Assembly (NCBI GenBank): GCA_027451785.1
Contig: DAIDIS010000116.1
Span: forward strand, 1-5,496
DNA length: 5,496 bases
Origin: Acidimicrobiales bacterium
GTDB lineage: Bacteria; Actinomycetota; Acidimicrobiia; Acidimicrobiales; JAKAVM01
Direction of reading: 5' to 3'
The number at the start of each line of letters is the position of its first letter. The first letter of the stretch is position 1. Shown piece after piece: positions 1-5,193 of this stretch. The notes under the pieces are model-generated. The model did no database searches, was not told where the DNA came from, and was given only the letters and a program-made list of their open reading frames with translations. Made by a program: the position numbers and the translations under genes.

Positions 1-271
1 AAACCAATGGCGCGTTTGTCGAAATGTCCTGGAACTTCGACCACGACTTGGCAACTGTTGTCGTTGTGGTGCTTGATGCCGGTCCTTGTTGGTCGGCGAG
101 ATGCCCGTGAAGCGGGTTGCCCGACCCACCACAGGCCGTCGAAGTTAGAGCCAAGGCGATCACGACGGCGAACGAGCGCCACCTTACCTGTGTCTGCTTC
201 AGGCCCGGTCGTAGCCTTCTATTGCGCAAAGCGCTGAGGGAAAGTGCGCTCAAGGAGGGAATGGTGTCCAC
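1..271 (-). CDS. Lipoprotein, N-terminal part (runs off left edge)
   Basis: A minus-strand frame is open from an in-frame stop at 281-283 to the left edge and gives 90 residues with no stop. The product has a basic N-terminus (residues 16-32, rich in Arg/Lys), a short hydrophobic segment (SFAVVIALAL, 33-42) and then TSTACGG, so Cys47 is the likely lipidated residue. This is a type II signal peptide, although position -3 is Ser and not the usual Leu/Val. A Ser/Thr linker follows (SSTTTTTVAK, 66-75), as is common after the anchor in actinobacterial lipoproteins. I chose the GTG at 271-269 because AGGA lies 7 nt upstream of it. A TTG at 229-227 (residue 15) would also give a normal signal peptide but has no ribosome binding site. 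The functional domain is outside the window, so its role is unknown; expected location is the outer face of the cytoplasmic membrane. It is codirectional with the hydrolase upstream (232-bp gap). Confidence 0.7.
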   Translation of the reverse strand, partial: MDTIPSLSALSLSALRNRRLRPGLKQTQVRWRSFAVVIALALTSTACGGSGNPLHGHLADQQGPASSTTTTTVAKSWSKFQDISTNAPLV

Positions 272-503
272 CCGGCAATCCTACGGGACCCTTTTTGAGT
301 GGGGGAGGCAACCAGAGCCAAGGTGGACGCGAAAACGAATCGCACTGAACCCGCATATGGGTCGCACTGAACCCGCATATGGATTGCCCATAATGCGGCA
401 TTCTCCAGGGGTACTTCGTCGCAGCCCTGCTTATTGGCCTATCAGCATTAGTTACGGTTGCGATCGAAGGTAGGCAGAAACGGTAACCGTTGGTCCTTGG
501 TGG
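272..503. other. Intergenic region upstream of the lipoprotein gene
   Basis: This gap lies between the hydrolase stop and the lipoprotein start, both read leftward. It holds the 21-bp direct repeat (340-382) and, 12 bp beyond the hydrolase stop, the 13-bp palindrome AACGGTAACCGTT (479-491). On the minus strand that palindrome is followed only by TTTCTG, so it is a poor intrinsic terminator and may be an operator instead. No convincing -35/-10 pair was found; TTGGCT, 17 bp, TCAAAA on the minus strand (about 293-321) is the best and is weak. Short plus-strand frames crossing the region resemble no known protein. Confidence 0.5.
340..382. repeat. Two-copy 21-bp direct repeat, 22-bp period
   Basis: The unit starts TCGCACTGAA and ends CGCATATGG; it occurs at 340-360 and again at 362-382 with no mismatch and one base (G361) between. 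Each copy contains the palindrome CATATG (354-359 and 376-381). The 22-bp period is close to two helical turns, so proteins bound to both copies would lie on the same face of the DNA. The repeat sits 69-111 bp upstream of the lipoprotein start, where an operator or activator site would be expected. Multiple terminal repeats of this size also occur at ends of IS21-family elements, but I see no transposase remnant here. The regulatory role is inference. Confidence 0.75.
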
Positions 504-1673
504 CTAAGCCGGCTTGGTGATTATTGAGGGTCCGCAGTCGGCGTTTCTTGGGTTCGACGCCAGTGTGCATTCGGCGAGAGCATAAGGACCCATATCTTGA
601 GGGTTCTCTGAAATTATTGCCGGGGTTGCCGGTTGCCCATCGCTCCAGGCTCCCATGTAGGAAAGCGAACTCCAATCGCAGGGGACATTCTGGATCGAGC
701 AACTCTCAAGCACGTCCGCATTGCGGTAGATGCCATAGAACTTAATAGAGTTCTCCGGCGAGATGATTGAATTCGGCGACAGGTGGGTGGCCATCAGCTT
801 TACCGTACCCCTCGTCTCACTCTGGATTTCGACGTGCACCTTCTGGGTTGGGGGCAAGTTCAGGGAATTGAGGTAGTCGATGCCGATCCTTGCGTCGACA
901 AAGACGTCATCGTCGAAATTGAGGATTATTACCCGTGCGTTCGACGGAAAGGTGATCGTGCCGGTTCCGACGCCGGCCACGTACCAGGGTGCGAGCGCGA
1001 AAACCCAGAAGCTCGACGATCCCCATCCCCGGGAAGCTGCATGTTGAGCTAAGTATGCCGTCGCACCTCCACCCATCGAGTGGCCCACGATTCCGAAGCG
1101 GGTCATGTCGTCTCGCTTGAGGTGTGAAACCGCCGTAACTAGGGCGCTGTCCTCGTCTTGGTACGACGTCACGAAGCTCCCGGTATTGGTGTTGTATGTT
1201 GCAAAGATCACGATGTTGCCGACGCTTACCAGGTGATCGATGATTCCGATATAGAGACCTGAGTACCCGGCATCAAGACCATGCACCATGGCGACAACAG
1301 GGCGATTTGAGTCTCCACAGGTTCCGCCCATGAGAGGCGTCTGCGCACTTCCTTGAGGGTAATAGACGGTAATCGAGGAGCCGGGCGCGTTCGGGTTGGA
1401 CACCGACATGGAGGTCGAGGAGCAAGGGGTGTTCGACCCAAATCCGGAGGCGGGCTGCACGGGAGGGCTTGGTTGGGTGACGGCTGCGCTTGCGATTGCT
1501 GGACTCCCAAGTGGCGGGAGAAGCGAAGGAAGGACGGTAATCGACGATGCGGCAATGATTGCCGAAACGGATAGTGCCGACCTACGGAACCATCTGCTAA
1601 CGGGCGAATAACCGAGCCTTGACCTGTCCCTGCCCTTCAATGGAAAGGAATCTCCGCACTTTCGGCTGAGCAT
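504..1673 (-). CDS. Secreted alpha/beta-hydrolase (cutinase/PET-hydrolase-like)
   Basis: This 389-residue protein is a serine hydrolase with an export signal. Residues 1-31 form a long basic leader, 32-60 a hydrophobic stretch, and AIASAA (59-64) offers a signal peptidase I site. A Ser/Pro-rich linker precedes the catalytic domain. Visible motifs are HGLDAG (131-136, oxyanion strand), GHSMGGG (197-203, nucleophile Ser199), an Asp cluster NFDDD (252-256) with the likely catalytic acid, and THLSPN (296-301) with the likely catalytic His297. YMGAWSDG (339-346) resembles a C-terminal motif I associate with dienelactone-hydrolase-like relatives. Six cysteines lie in the exported part (84, 119, 325, 332, 369, 380), compatible with three disulphides. 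The start is the ATG at 1673-1671 because AGGAGG (1682-1687) is 8 nt upstream; a TTG at 1802 would extend the frame by 43 residues but has no support. Ester hydrolysis is well supported by the family; the substrate (lipid, cutin-like polyester or small ester) cannot be told. Confidence 0.88.
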   Translation of the reverse strand: MLSRKCGDSFPLKGRDRSRLGYSPVSRWFRRSALSVSAIIAASSITVLPSLLPPLGSPAIASAAVTQPSPPVQPASGFGSNTPCSSTSMSVSNPNAPGSSITVYYPQGSAQTPLMGGTCGDSNRPVVAMVHGLDAGYSGLYIGIIDHLVSVGNIVIFATYNTNTGSFVTSYQDEDSALVTAVSHLKRDDMTRFGIVGHSMGGGATAYLAQHAASRGWGSSSFWVFALAPWYVAGVGTGTITFPSNARVIILNFDDDVFVDARIGIDYLNSLNLPPTQKVHVEIQSETRGTVKLMATHLSPNSIISPENSIKFYGIYRNADVLESCSIQNVPCDWSSLSYMGAWSDGQPATPAIISENPQDMGPYALAECTLASNPRNADCGPSIITKPA

Positions 1674-1681
1674 CGGAACGG

Positions 1682-1687
1682 CCTCCT
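1682..1687 (-). promoter_or_regulatory. Shine-Dalgarno site fixing the hydrolase start
   Basis: On the minus strand the sequence is AGGAGG, 8 nt before the ATG at 1673. It is a full match to the anti-SD core at ideal spacing and decides against the longer TTG-initiated version of the hydrolase. Confidence 0.8.
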
Positions 1688-1802
1688 GCTTTCTATTCGA
1701 CGAAATGATGGCCTTTGCCCGGAAGCACACATTATTCACGCGAGAAGCACTTGATACGCGCAGGCTGAGGCCTGGACAAAGGAACCAAATTTGTATAGAC
1801 AA

Positions 1803-1832
1803 ACATTAGGGTCACCGTGTCAGAAAAGTCAA
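1803..1832 (-). promoter_or_regulatory. Candidate promoter for the hydrolase gene
   Basis: On the minus strand TTGACT (1832-1827, five of six matches to the -35 consensus) is followed 18 bp later by TAATGT (1808-1803), which fits the actinobacterial -10 pattern TANNNT. It would give a 5' untranslated leader of about 120 nt. Just upstream, overlapping the -35 by two bases, is the inverted repeat AACGCC-N7-GGCGTT (1831-1849), a possible operator. The -10 is weak against TATAAT (three of six), so this is a candidate only. Confidence 0.35.
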
Positions 1833-2007
1833 CGCCGGGGCCGGGCGTTCGTAATTGGGGATAGGATCGTGGATCCATTCGAGGGTCCATTGCTTTCGAG
1901 AGTTATGTACCTAATTGCCGTAAAATAACGCGTTAGAATCAATAAAATAGAACATGTACTACAAACAAAAAGCGGCACATGTTTGGTGCGGAGTTCCGGA
2001 TCCATTT

Positions 2008-2034
2008 ATTGCAATCCGATTGCAATTGAATCGG
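2008..2034. promoter_or_regulatory. Candidate operator: paired ATTGCAAT palindromes
   Basis: ATTGCAAT, a perfect 8-bp palindrome, occurs at 2008-2015 and 2019-2026, so the centres are 11 bp apart (about one helical turn). The second copy is enclosed by a further inverted repeat, CCGATT-N7-AATCGG (2016-2021 and 2029-2034). The cluster ends 46 bp before the cyclase ATG, a position suited to an operator or activator site. Binding by a regulator is inference. Confidence 0.4.
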
Positions 2035-2080
2035 GAGTGTCTGAGTGAAGTTTCTCGGCTGATCGGTCGATAACTAGGCC

Positions 2081-3832
2081 ATGACGATGTTGAGGCGACG
2101 TCGCAGTAGCGAATGGTCACCGAACGACTCCTCGACTGGTCAATCTTCCCTCCGTCGCTTTTGGCGCTTTGCCTCCGTAGGCCTGATGACGGCTGGAATA
2201 GCGTCTTCGGTTGCCGGAGGCTGGCTCTGGGCGAGCTACCAGCAGTCCCAGGACAGGAAATCGTTTGACAACGTTGCGGAGGGAATCGGCACCTCCATCG
2301 ATACAGGACTGCAACGTGACCTCGATTTCCAAAGGTCATTCGGTAACTTGATCGCCACGACTCCAAATCCCAGCAACCGGCAGATTGGGGCTTGGCTTTC
2401 TTCTTTGGACCCTTCCGTCAACTATCCAGGAACAGTCGGAATGACTTTCATAATGCCGGTAAGGGCAGGAGACCTTGCCTCATACGAGACTGCTGTTACC
2501 GACGACCCAATTCCGGGTTATGGATCAGGGCCTTATGCTCCATATCCGACTGGATCGAGAAGCATTTATTGTATGGCTAGATATGGAGTGGTGCTGCACC
2601 CGACGGGCGGCCCTCCCGGATACGACGCGTGTGCTTCGGAAATACCAGGCATAGGAAAGCTCAATGCCTCTTCTTGGTTAAACCAGGCGACAGCGTCGGG
2701 CACCCCGCAACTGTTTTCGATGACCTCGATGGTGGCGCTTGGTTCAACGAAATCTTCCCTGGCAACTTCGATCGTGAAGATGTACCGGAATGTCTACCTG
2801 GTTCTTGACCCTGTGTTCAAGGGTGGAGTTGTACCCACTTCGGTATCTGGGAGGCAAGCTTCGATCATCGGTTGGACTTTTGGTGACTTCGATGGCCCTA
2901 TGCTGATCTCCCGGGCTATGGGCACGACCAAGGGACTGAATGTGTCTCTGGCCTCAGGGACAACGACTGTCGCGTCTTTGCTAAGTGCGCCCGGCCATTC
3001 CTTGTTCGTACACCGCCAGTTGCTCGCAGCAGCTCCAGGCATAAGCGTGGCTGTTAGCGGGGTTCGCTCGTCCACTCCCGGCTTGGAGGGAATGGTGTTG
3101 GCTGCTTTGGGAATCGCCCTGACCCTAGTGCTTTTTGCCCTCTTCTATCACCTCGGGCGATCCCGAGAGGTGGCGCTCCGGATGGTTGACGAGCGCACAC
3201 TAGAGCTTAAGCATCAAGCATCTCATGACCCGCTTACCGGCTTGGCCAACCGTGCCGAACTCTTTTATAGAGCTGAGCAAATACTGGCTCGCGCCCATAG
3301 GTACCCGCGTGTGATCGGGGCTCTTTTTGTCGACATCGACAATTTCAAGGAAGTGAACGACACGTTCGGTCATGACGTCGGCGATTCTTTGCTGGCGGCA
3401 GTGGCTAACCGGTTGAGGGCTTCGGTCCGCTCGACTGACACCATTGGTCGCCTAGGTGGTGACGAGTTCCTAGTCTTGACGGAAGAAGACAGAAAGGAGA
3501 GCCTCTCTGCTGAAGAAGAAGGTCCCGAGGTCGTCGCAAGGCGGATAATCGAAGCGTTGAGTGAGCCGATCGTTCTGGATCCCGCCGAACCCGTAATTGT
3601 TGATGTCCGAGTCTCGGTGGGTGTTGCGTGCGGTATCAGAGATACGGTTCAGGAGCTGGTCCGCGAGGCCGACGTCGCCCTCTACCAAGCCAAGCAGGCC
3701 GGTAAAGGCTGCTATGTGAAGGCCGGAAGCGCTGACTCGTGCCAGGTCGGGAAGTACGGTCCTGAAATGGCGACCGCACCGGAAGATGACTCCCCGAATG
3801 ATGTAGTTGCCTCGGGTAATCAACTTACCTGA
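2081..3832 (+). CDS. CHASE-GGDEF diguanylate cyclase, membrane-bound
   Basis: The 583-residue protein would make c-di-GMP from two GTP. It has a basic cytoplasmic N-terminus (1-29), a transmembrane segment (about 30-52), a large extracytoplasmic domain that fits CHASE in size and position (about 53-335), a second transmembrane segment (336-357), a short helical linker (358-379) and a GGDEF domain (about 380-547). The GGDEF domain is intact: DPLTGLANR (383-391), FVDIDNFKEVND (416-427) with metal-binding Asp, GGDEF at 459-463, and an inhibitory I-site RSTD (450-453) at the standard distance, which predicts product feedback inhibition. No EAL domain follows; the last 36 residues are a tail of unknown role. 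Two cysteines in the sensor domain (164 and 184) could form a disulphide. The signal is unknown. No strong ribosome binding site precedes the ATG (only TAGG at 2075-2078); a second ATG at 2087 is equally possible. The gene is divergent from the hydrolase. Confidence 0.9.
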   Translation: MTMLRRRRSSEWSPNDSSTGQSSLRRFWRFASVGLMTAGIASSVAGGWLWASYQQSQDRKSFDNVAEGIGTSIDTGLQRDLDFQRSFGNLIATTPNPSNRQIGAWLSSLDPSVNYPGTVGMTFIMPVRAGDLASYETAVTDDPIPGYGSGPYAPYPTGSRSIYCMARYGVVLHPTGGPPGYDACASEIPGIGKLNASSWLNQATASGTPQLFSMTSMVALGSTKSSLATSIVKMYRNVYLVLDPVFKGGVVPTSVSGRQASIIGWTFGDFDGPMLISRAMGTTKGLNVSLASGTTTVASLLSAPGHSLFVHRQLLAAAPGISVAVSGVRSSTPGLEGMVLAALGIALTLVLFALFYHLGRSREVALRMVDERTLELKHQASHDPLTGLANRAELFYRAEQILARAHRYPRVIGALFVDIDNFKEVNDTFGHDVGDSLLAAVANRLRASVRSTDTIGRLGGDEFLVLTEEDRKESLSAEEEGPEVVARRIIEALSEPIVLDPAEPVIVDVRVSVGVACGIRDTVQELVREADVALYQAKQAGKGCYVKAGSADSCQVGKYGPEMATAPEDDSPNDVVASGNQLT

Positions 3833-3886
3833 GCTGCACCTCGTCGCATTATTGCGTGTCCCAATCCGGTACCTTGCGAATGGGCT

Positions 3887-3892
3887 TAGAAT
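3887..3892 (+). promoter_or_regulatory. -10 element of a probable leaderless promoter
   Basis: TAGAAT matches the -10 consensus at five of six positions and fits the actinobacterial TANNNT pattern. It ends 6 nt before the GTG start at 3899, so transcription would begin at or next to the start codon. No Shine-Dalgarno sequence lies in front of that GTG. No good -35 is visible 16-19 bp upstream. Confidence 0.45.
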
Positions 3893-3898
3893 TTAGTC

Positions 3899-4357
3899 GT
3901 GCGCCCCGACCTTGACGAACTGCGCAGGTTGCGAAGGGCTAGGGACCAGATGGACCGCGAATATGCTAAGCCGCTGGATGTTCCGGCTCTGGCACGTACC
4001 GCCCTCATGTCAACGGCACACTTCAGCCGCCGTTTCAGACAAGAGTATTCGGAGACCCCATATTCCTACCTCATGACCCGAAGGATCGAGCGGGCCAAGG
4101 CGCTGTTGAGGCGGGGCGACCTGAGTGTTACTGAGGTCTGCTTCACCGTCGGTTGGTCGAGCCTGGGGTCGTTCTCGTCCCGATTTACGGCCCTGGTGGG
4201 TGAGTCACCGTCGGCATACCGGGACCGGAGCCATGAGGACCTTCACCACGTCCCCTCCTGCCAGGCAATGGTTATTACTAGACCCCGAAAGATGGGTGGC
4301 GGTACAGCAGGCAAAGTGAGCAGTTTCGGAGAAGCGAAAATTCTCGTCTCTACGTAG
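3899..4357 (+). CDS. Stand-alone AraC-type DNA-binding regulator
   Basis: The 152-residue protein is essentially one AraC/XylS DNA-binding domain. The first helix-turn-helix covers about 26-58 (LDVPALARTALMSTAHFSRR), the linker helix YLMTRRIERAKALL 57-70, and the second helix-turn-helix about 75-107, ending in the family signature FTALVGESPSAYR (96-108). No N-terminal ligand-binding domain is present, which is normal for this short actinobacterial subfamily. The last 40 residues are a less ordered tail. The start is a GTG; the ORF begins with MRPDLDELRRLRRARD, a typical beginning for these proteins, and a -10-like hexamer 6 nt upstream suggests a leaderless mRNA. It lies 10 bp before a VOC gene, an arrangement I know from other actinobacteria, so it probably regulates this small operon. 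The inducer is unknown. Confidence 0.88.
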   Translation: MRPDLDELRRLRRARDQMDREYAKPLDVPALARTALMSTAHFSRRFRQEYSETPYSYLMTRRIERAKALLRRGDLSVTEVCFTVGWSSLGSFSSRFTALVGESPSAYRDRSHEDLHHVPSCQAMVITRPRKMGGGTAGKVSSFGEAKILVST

Positions 4358-4359
4358 AG
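4348..4359. promoter_or_regulatory. 12-bp perfect palindrome at the AraC/VOC junction
   Basis: CTCTACGTAGAG is perfectly self-complementary, spans the TAG stop of the regulator gene (4355-4357) and ends 8 bp before the VOC ATG. It may be a binding site for a dimeric regulator, or chance. With no loop it would not form a stable RNA hairpin. Confidence 0.3.
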
Positions 4360-4367
4360 TCTGAGGC

Positions 4368-4772
4368 ATGACAGTCACTTTGAGCACAGTTCATATCCTC
4401 GTGGACGATCCCGATGCTGCATTGGCCTTCTACCGTGACGCTTTGGGCTTGAAGGTTCGAAACGAGGTCGAGAACGGTGGATTCCGATGGGTAAATCTTG
4501 CCCCGGATGGTCAACCGGATGTCGTTATCGTGTTGTCTCAGCCTCAGGCTGGGCGATCGCAAGAGGATGGTGAAGCACTTGCGGCAATGCTCGCCAAGGG
4601 TGAGCTAAGACCGGTTCACTTCCGATCGGACGACCTGGATGCGCTGTTCGACAAGATAGCCTCGGTGCCGGGCGCCGAGGTACTCCAGGAACCGACCAGC
4701 CAGCCTTGGGGCGTACGCGATGGCGCAGTACGCGATCCTGCCGGCAATTTCATTCGTATTGAACAGGCCTAG
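4368..4772 (+). CDS. VOC family protein (glyoxalase/bleomycin-resistance fold)
   Basis: The 134-residue protein has the two beta-alpha-beta-beta-beta modules of the vicinal oxygen chelate fold. Module 1 starts STVHILVDDPDAALAFYRDALGL (6-28), and module 2 runs from RPVHFRSDDLDALFDKI (81-97) to WGVRDGAVRDPAGNFIRIEQ (114-133), the usual ending. Possible metal ligands are His9, His84 and Glu132; the position that is often Glu in the DVxIVL strand is Val53 here, so a fourth ligand is not evident. Proteins of this fold include lyases, isomerases, dioxygenases and drug-binding proteins, so the reaction cannot be assigned. Ten base pairs separate it from the AraC-type gene; GAGG (4363-4366) lies just before the ATG at an unusually short 1-nt spacing, suggesting translational coupling to the upstream gene. 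Confidence 0.88.
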   Translation: MTVTLSTVHILVDDPDAALAFYRDALGLKVRNEVENGGFRWVNLAPDGQPDVVIVLSQPQAGRSQEDGEALAAMLAKGELRPVHFRSDDLDALFDKIASVPGAEVLQEPTSQPWGVRDGAVRDPAGNFIRIEQA

Positions 4773-4784
4773 CGACACCGCCGA

Positions 4785-4823
4785 AGGCTGGGTGTGTCCT
4801 GTTTCCGTGGATATGCCCAGCCT
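4785..4823 (+). terminator. Inverted repeat after the VOC gene
   Basis: AGGCTGGG (4785-4792) and CCCAGCCT (4816-4823) are perfectly complementary, giving an 8-bp stem with a 23-nt loop, 12 bp past the VOC stop. No T-run follows, so it is not a classical intrinsic terminator; it may protect the transcript 3' end or pause transcription. Confidence 0.35.
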
Positions 4824-4884
4824 CTCTCGCTATGCCTCGGCCTGAGTTGGTTGAGTCTGGTTTTCACTGGTTTGCGAGGGCTTC

Positions 4885-4935
4885 AGGTCAGAGTCCTTTG
4901 TCACTGTGGGCGGTGACCTTATTGTCTTTTCTTTC
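4885..4935 (+). terminator. Terminator-like hairpin followed by a T-rich run
   Basis: AGGTCA (4885-4890) can pair with TGACCT (4914-4919), or alternatively GTCAC (4900-4904) with GTGAC (4913-4917). The two stems share their 3' arm and exclude each other. A T-rich stretch, TTATTGTCTTTTCTTT, follows directly. It could end the AraC-VOC transcript, or act as an attenuator if a promoter lies upstream. Stems are only 5-6 bp, so confidence is low. Confidence 0.3.
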
Positions 4936-4943
4936 CGCCCTCT

Positions 4944-4965
4944 GGTTCATATAACCGATTAGGTT
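4944..4965. promoter_or_regulatory. GGTT-N5-AACC-N5-GGTT repeat cluster
   Basis: GGTT (4944-4947), AACC (4953-4956) and GGTT (4962-4965) are spaced by exactly 5 nt, making two overlapping inverted repeats with a shared middle arm. The first overlaps TATAAC (4950-4955), a five-of-six match to a -10 box without a clear -35. This is a possible promoter with an overlapping operator for the baeRF-like gene. Confidence 0.25.
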
Positions 4966-4998
4966 TCCGGGTACATTCAGATCAGGAGGTGCTTTCGG

Positions 4999-5193
4999 GT
5001 GCTTCAAGAACGGCTATGGAAATCGCCAATCTCCCGAAAGTACCAGGACTTTGATCGGACAGGTGACTATGACCAACGACGCCGGGTTGTTCAGCAACGA
5101 GATCTCATACGATCTTTTGAGGAAGCTGGCAGGAGTTGTGGCCCCGCCGGAAGGCAGGGTCATTTCCCTATATTTGGACTTGGACCCGAGTGA
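4999..5193 (+). CDS. Short ORF with strong RBS overlapping the baeRF start
   Basis: A GTG at 4999 follows AGGAGGT (4984-4990) at an ideal 8-nt spacing and opens a 64-codon frame ending at 5193. The product (starts MLQERLWKSP, ends IFGLGPE) is polar, rich in Arg and Gln, and matches no family I recognise. From 5069 on it overlaps the baeRF-like gene in another frame, so that half looks like an out-of-frame shadow. It may be a leader ORF that carries ribosomes to the downstream start, a sign of an error or frameshift near the gene start, or chance. The ribosome binding site is real to the eye; the coding status is doubtful. Confidence 0.25.
   Translation: MLQERLWKSPISRKYQDFDRTGDYDQRRRVVQQRDLIRSFEEAGRSCGPAGRQGHFPIFGLGPE

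Larger units (their letters stand above)
1674..2080. other. Divergent intergenic region between hydrolase and cyclase genes
   Basis: This 407-bp gap has no coding sequence I can support and is more A+T-rich than its surroundings between about 1900 and 2030. It contains the candidate hydrolase promoter (1803-1832), several -10-like hexamers on the plus strand (TAAAAT at 1921-1926, TAGAAT at 1934-1939, TAAAAT at 1943-1948) without good -35 partners, two ACATGT palindromes 25 bp apart (1952-1957 and 1977-1982), a repeated GGATCCATT (1871-1879 and 1998-2006), and the palindrome cluster at 2008-2034. Confidence 0.6.

Noticed and set aside
3..110. Plus-strand frame ending at 110 that reads like a protein C-terminus (FVEMSWNFDHDLATVVVVVL)
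   Set aside because: It lies opposite the minus-strand lipoprotein frame, which has a complete signal peptide, lipobox and linker and so is the better explanation. The run of valines is the complement of the poly-Thr/Val linker codons.
260..382. Possible end of an IS21-type insertion element (tandem subterminal repeats)
   Set aside because: No transposase or helper ATPase fragment is visible on either side, no matching opposite end was found, and the region sits in a normal upstream position.
117..473. Plus-strand frame of about 118 codons, with an inner ATG at 261 preceded by AAGGAGG
   Set aside because: The AAGGAGG is only 2 nt from the ATG, the product is Arg/Pro-rich and unfamiliar, the frame crosses the non-triplet 22-bp repeat, and its first half is antisense to the lipoprotein gene.
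448..702. Minus-strand frame of 84 codons overlapping the hydrolase 3' end
   Set aside because: It is an out-of-frame shadow of the hydrolase gene, with no motif and no ribosome binding site.
1226..1611. Several frames on both strands across the hydrolase N-terminal part
   Set aside because: They follow the Pro/Ser-rich linker codons of the hydrolase in other frames and show no independent coding evidence.
1974..1989. Sigma-54-like GGCAC...GGTGC sequence upstream of the cyclase
   Set aside because: The GG and GC elements are not at the required 10-bp spacing, and sigma-54 is generally absent from actinobacteria.
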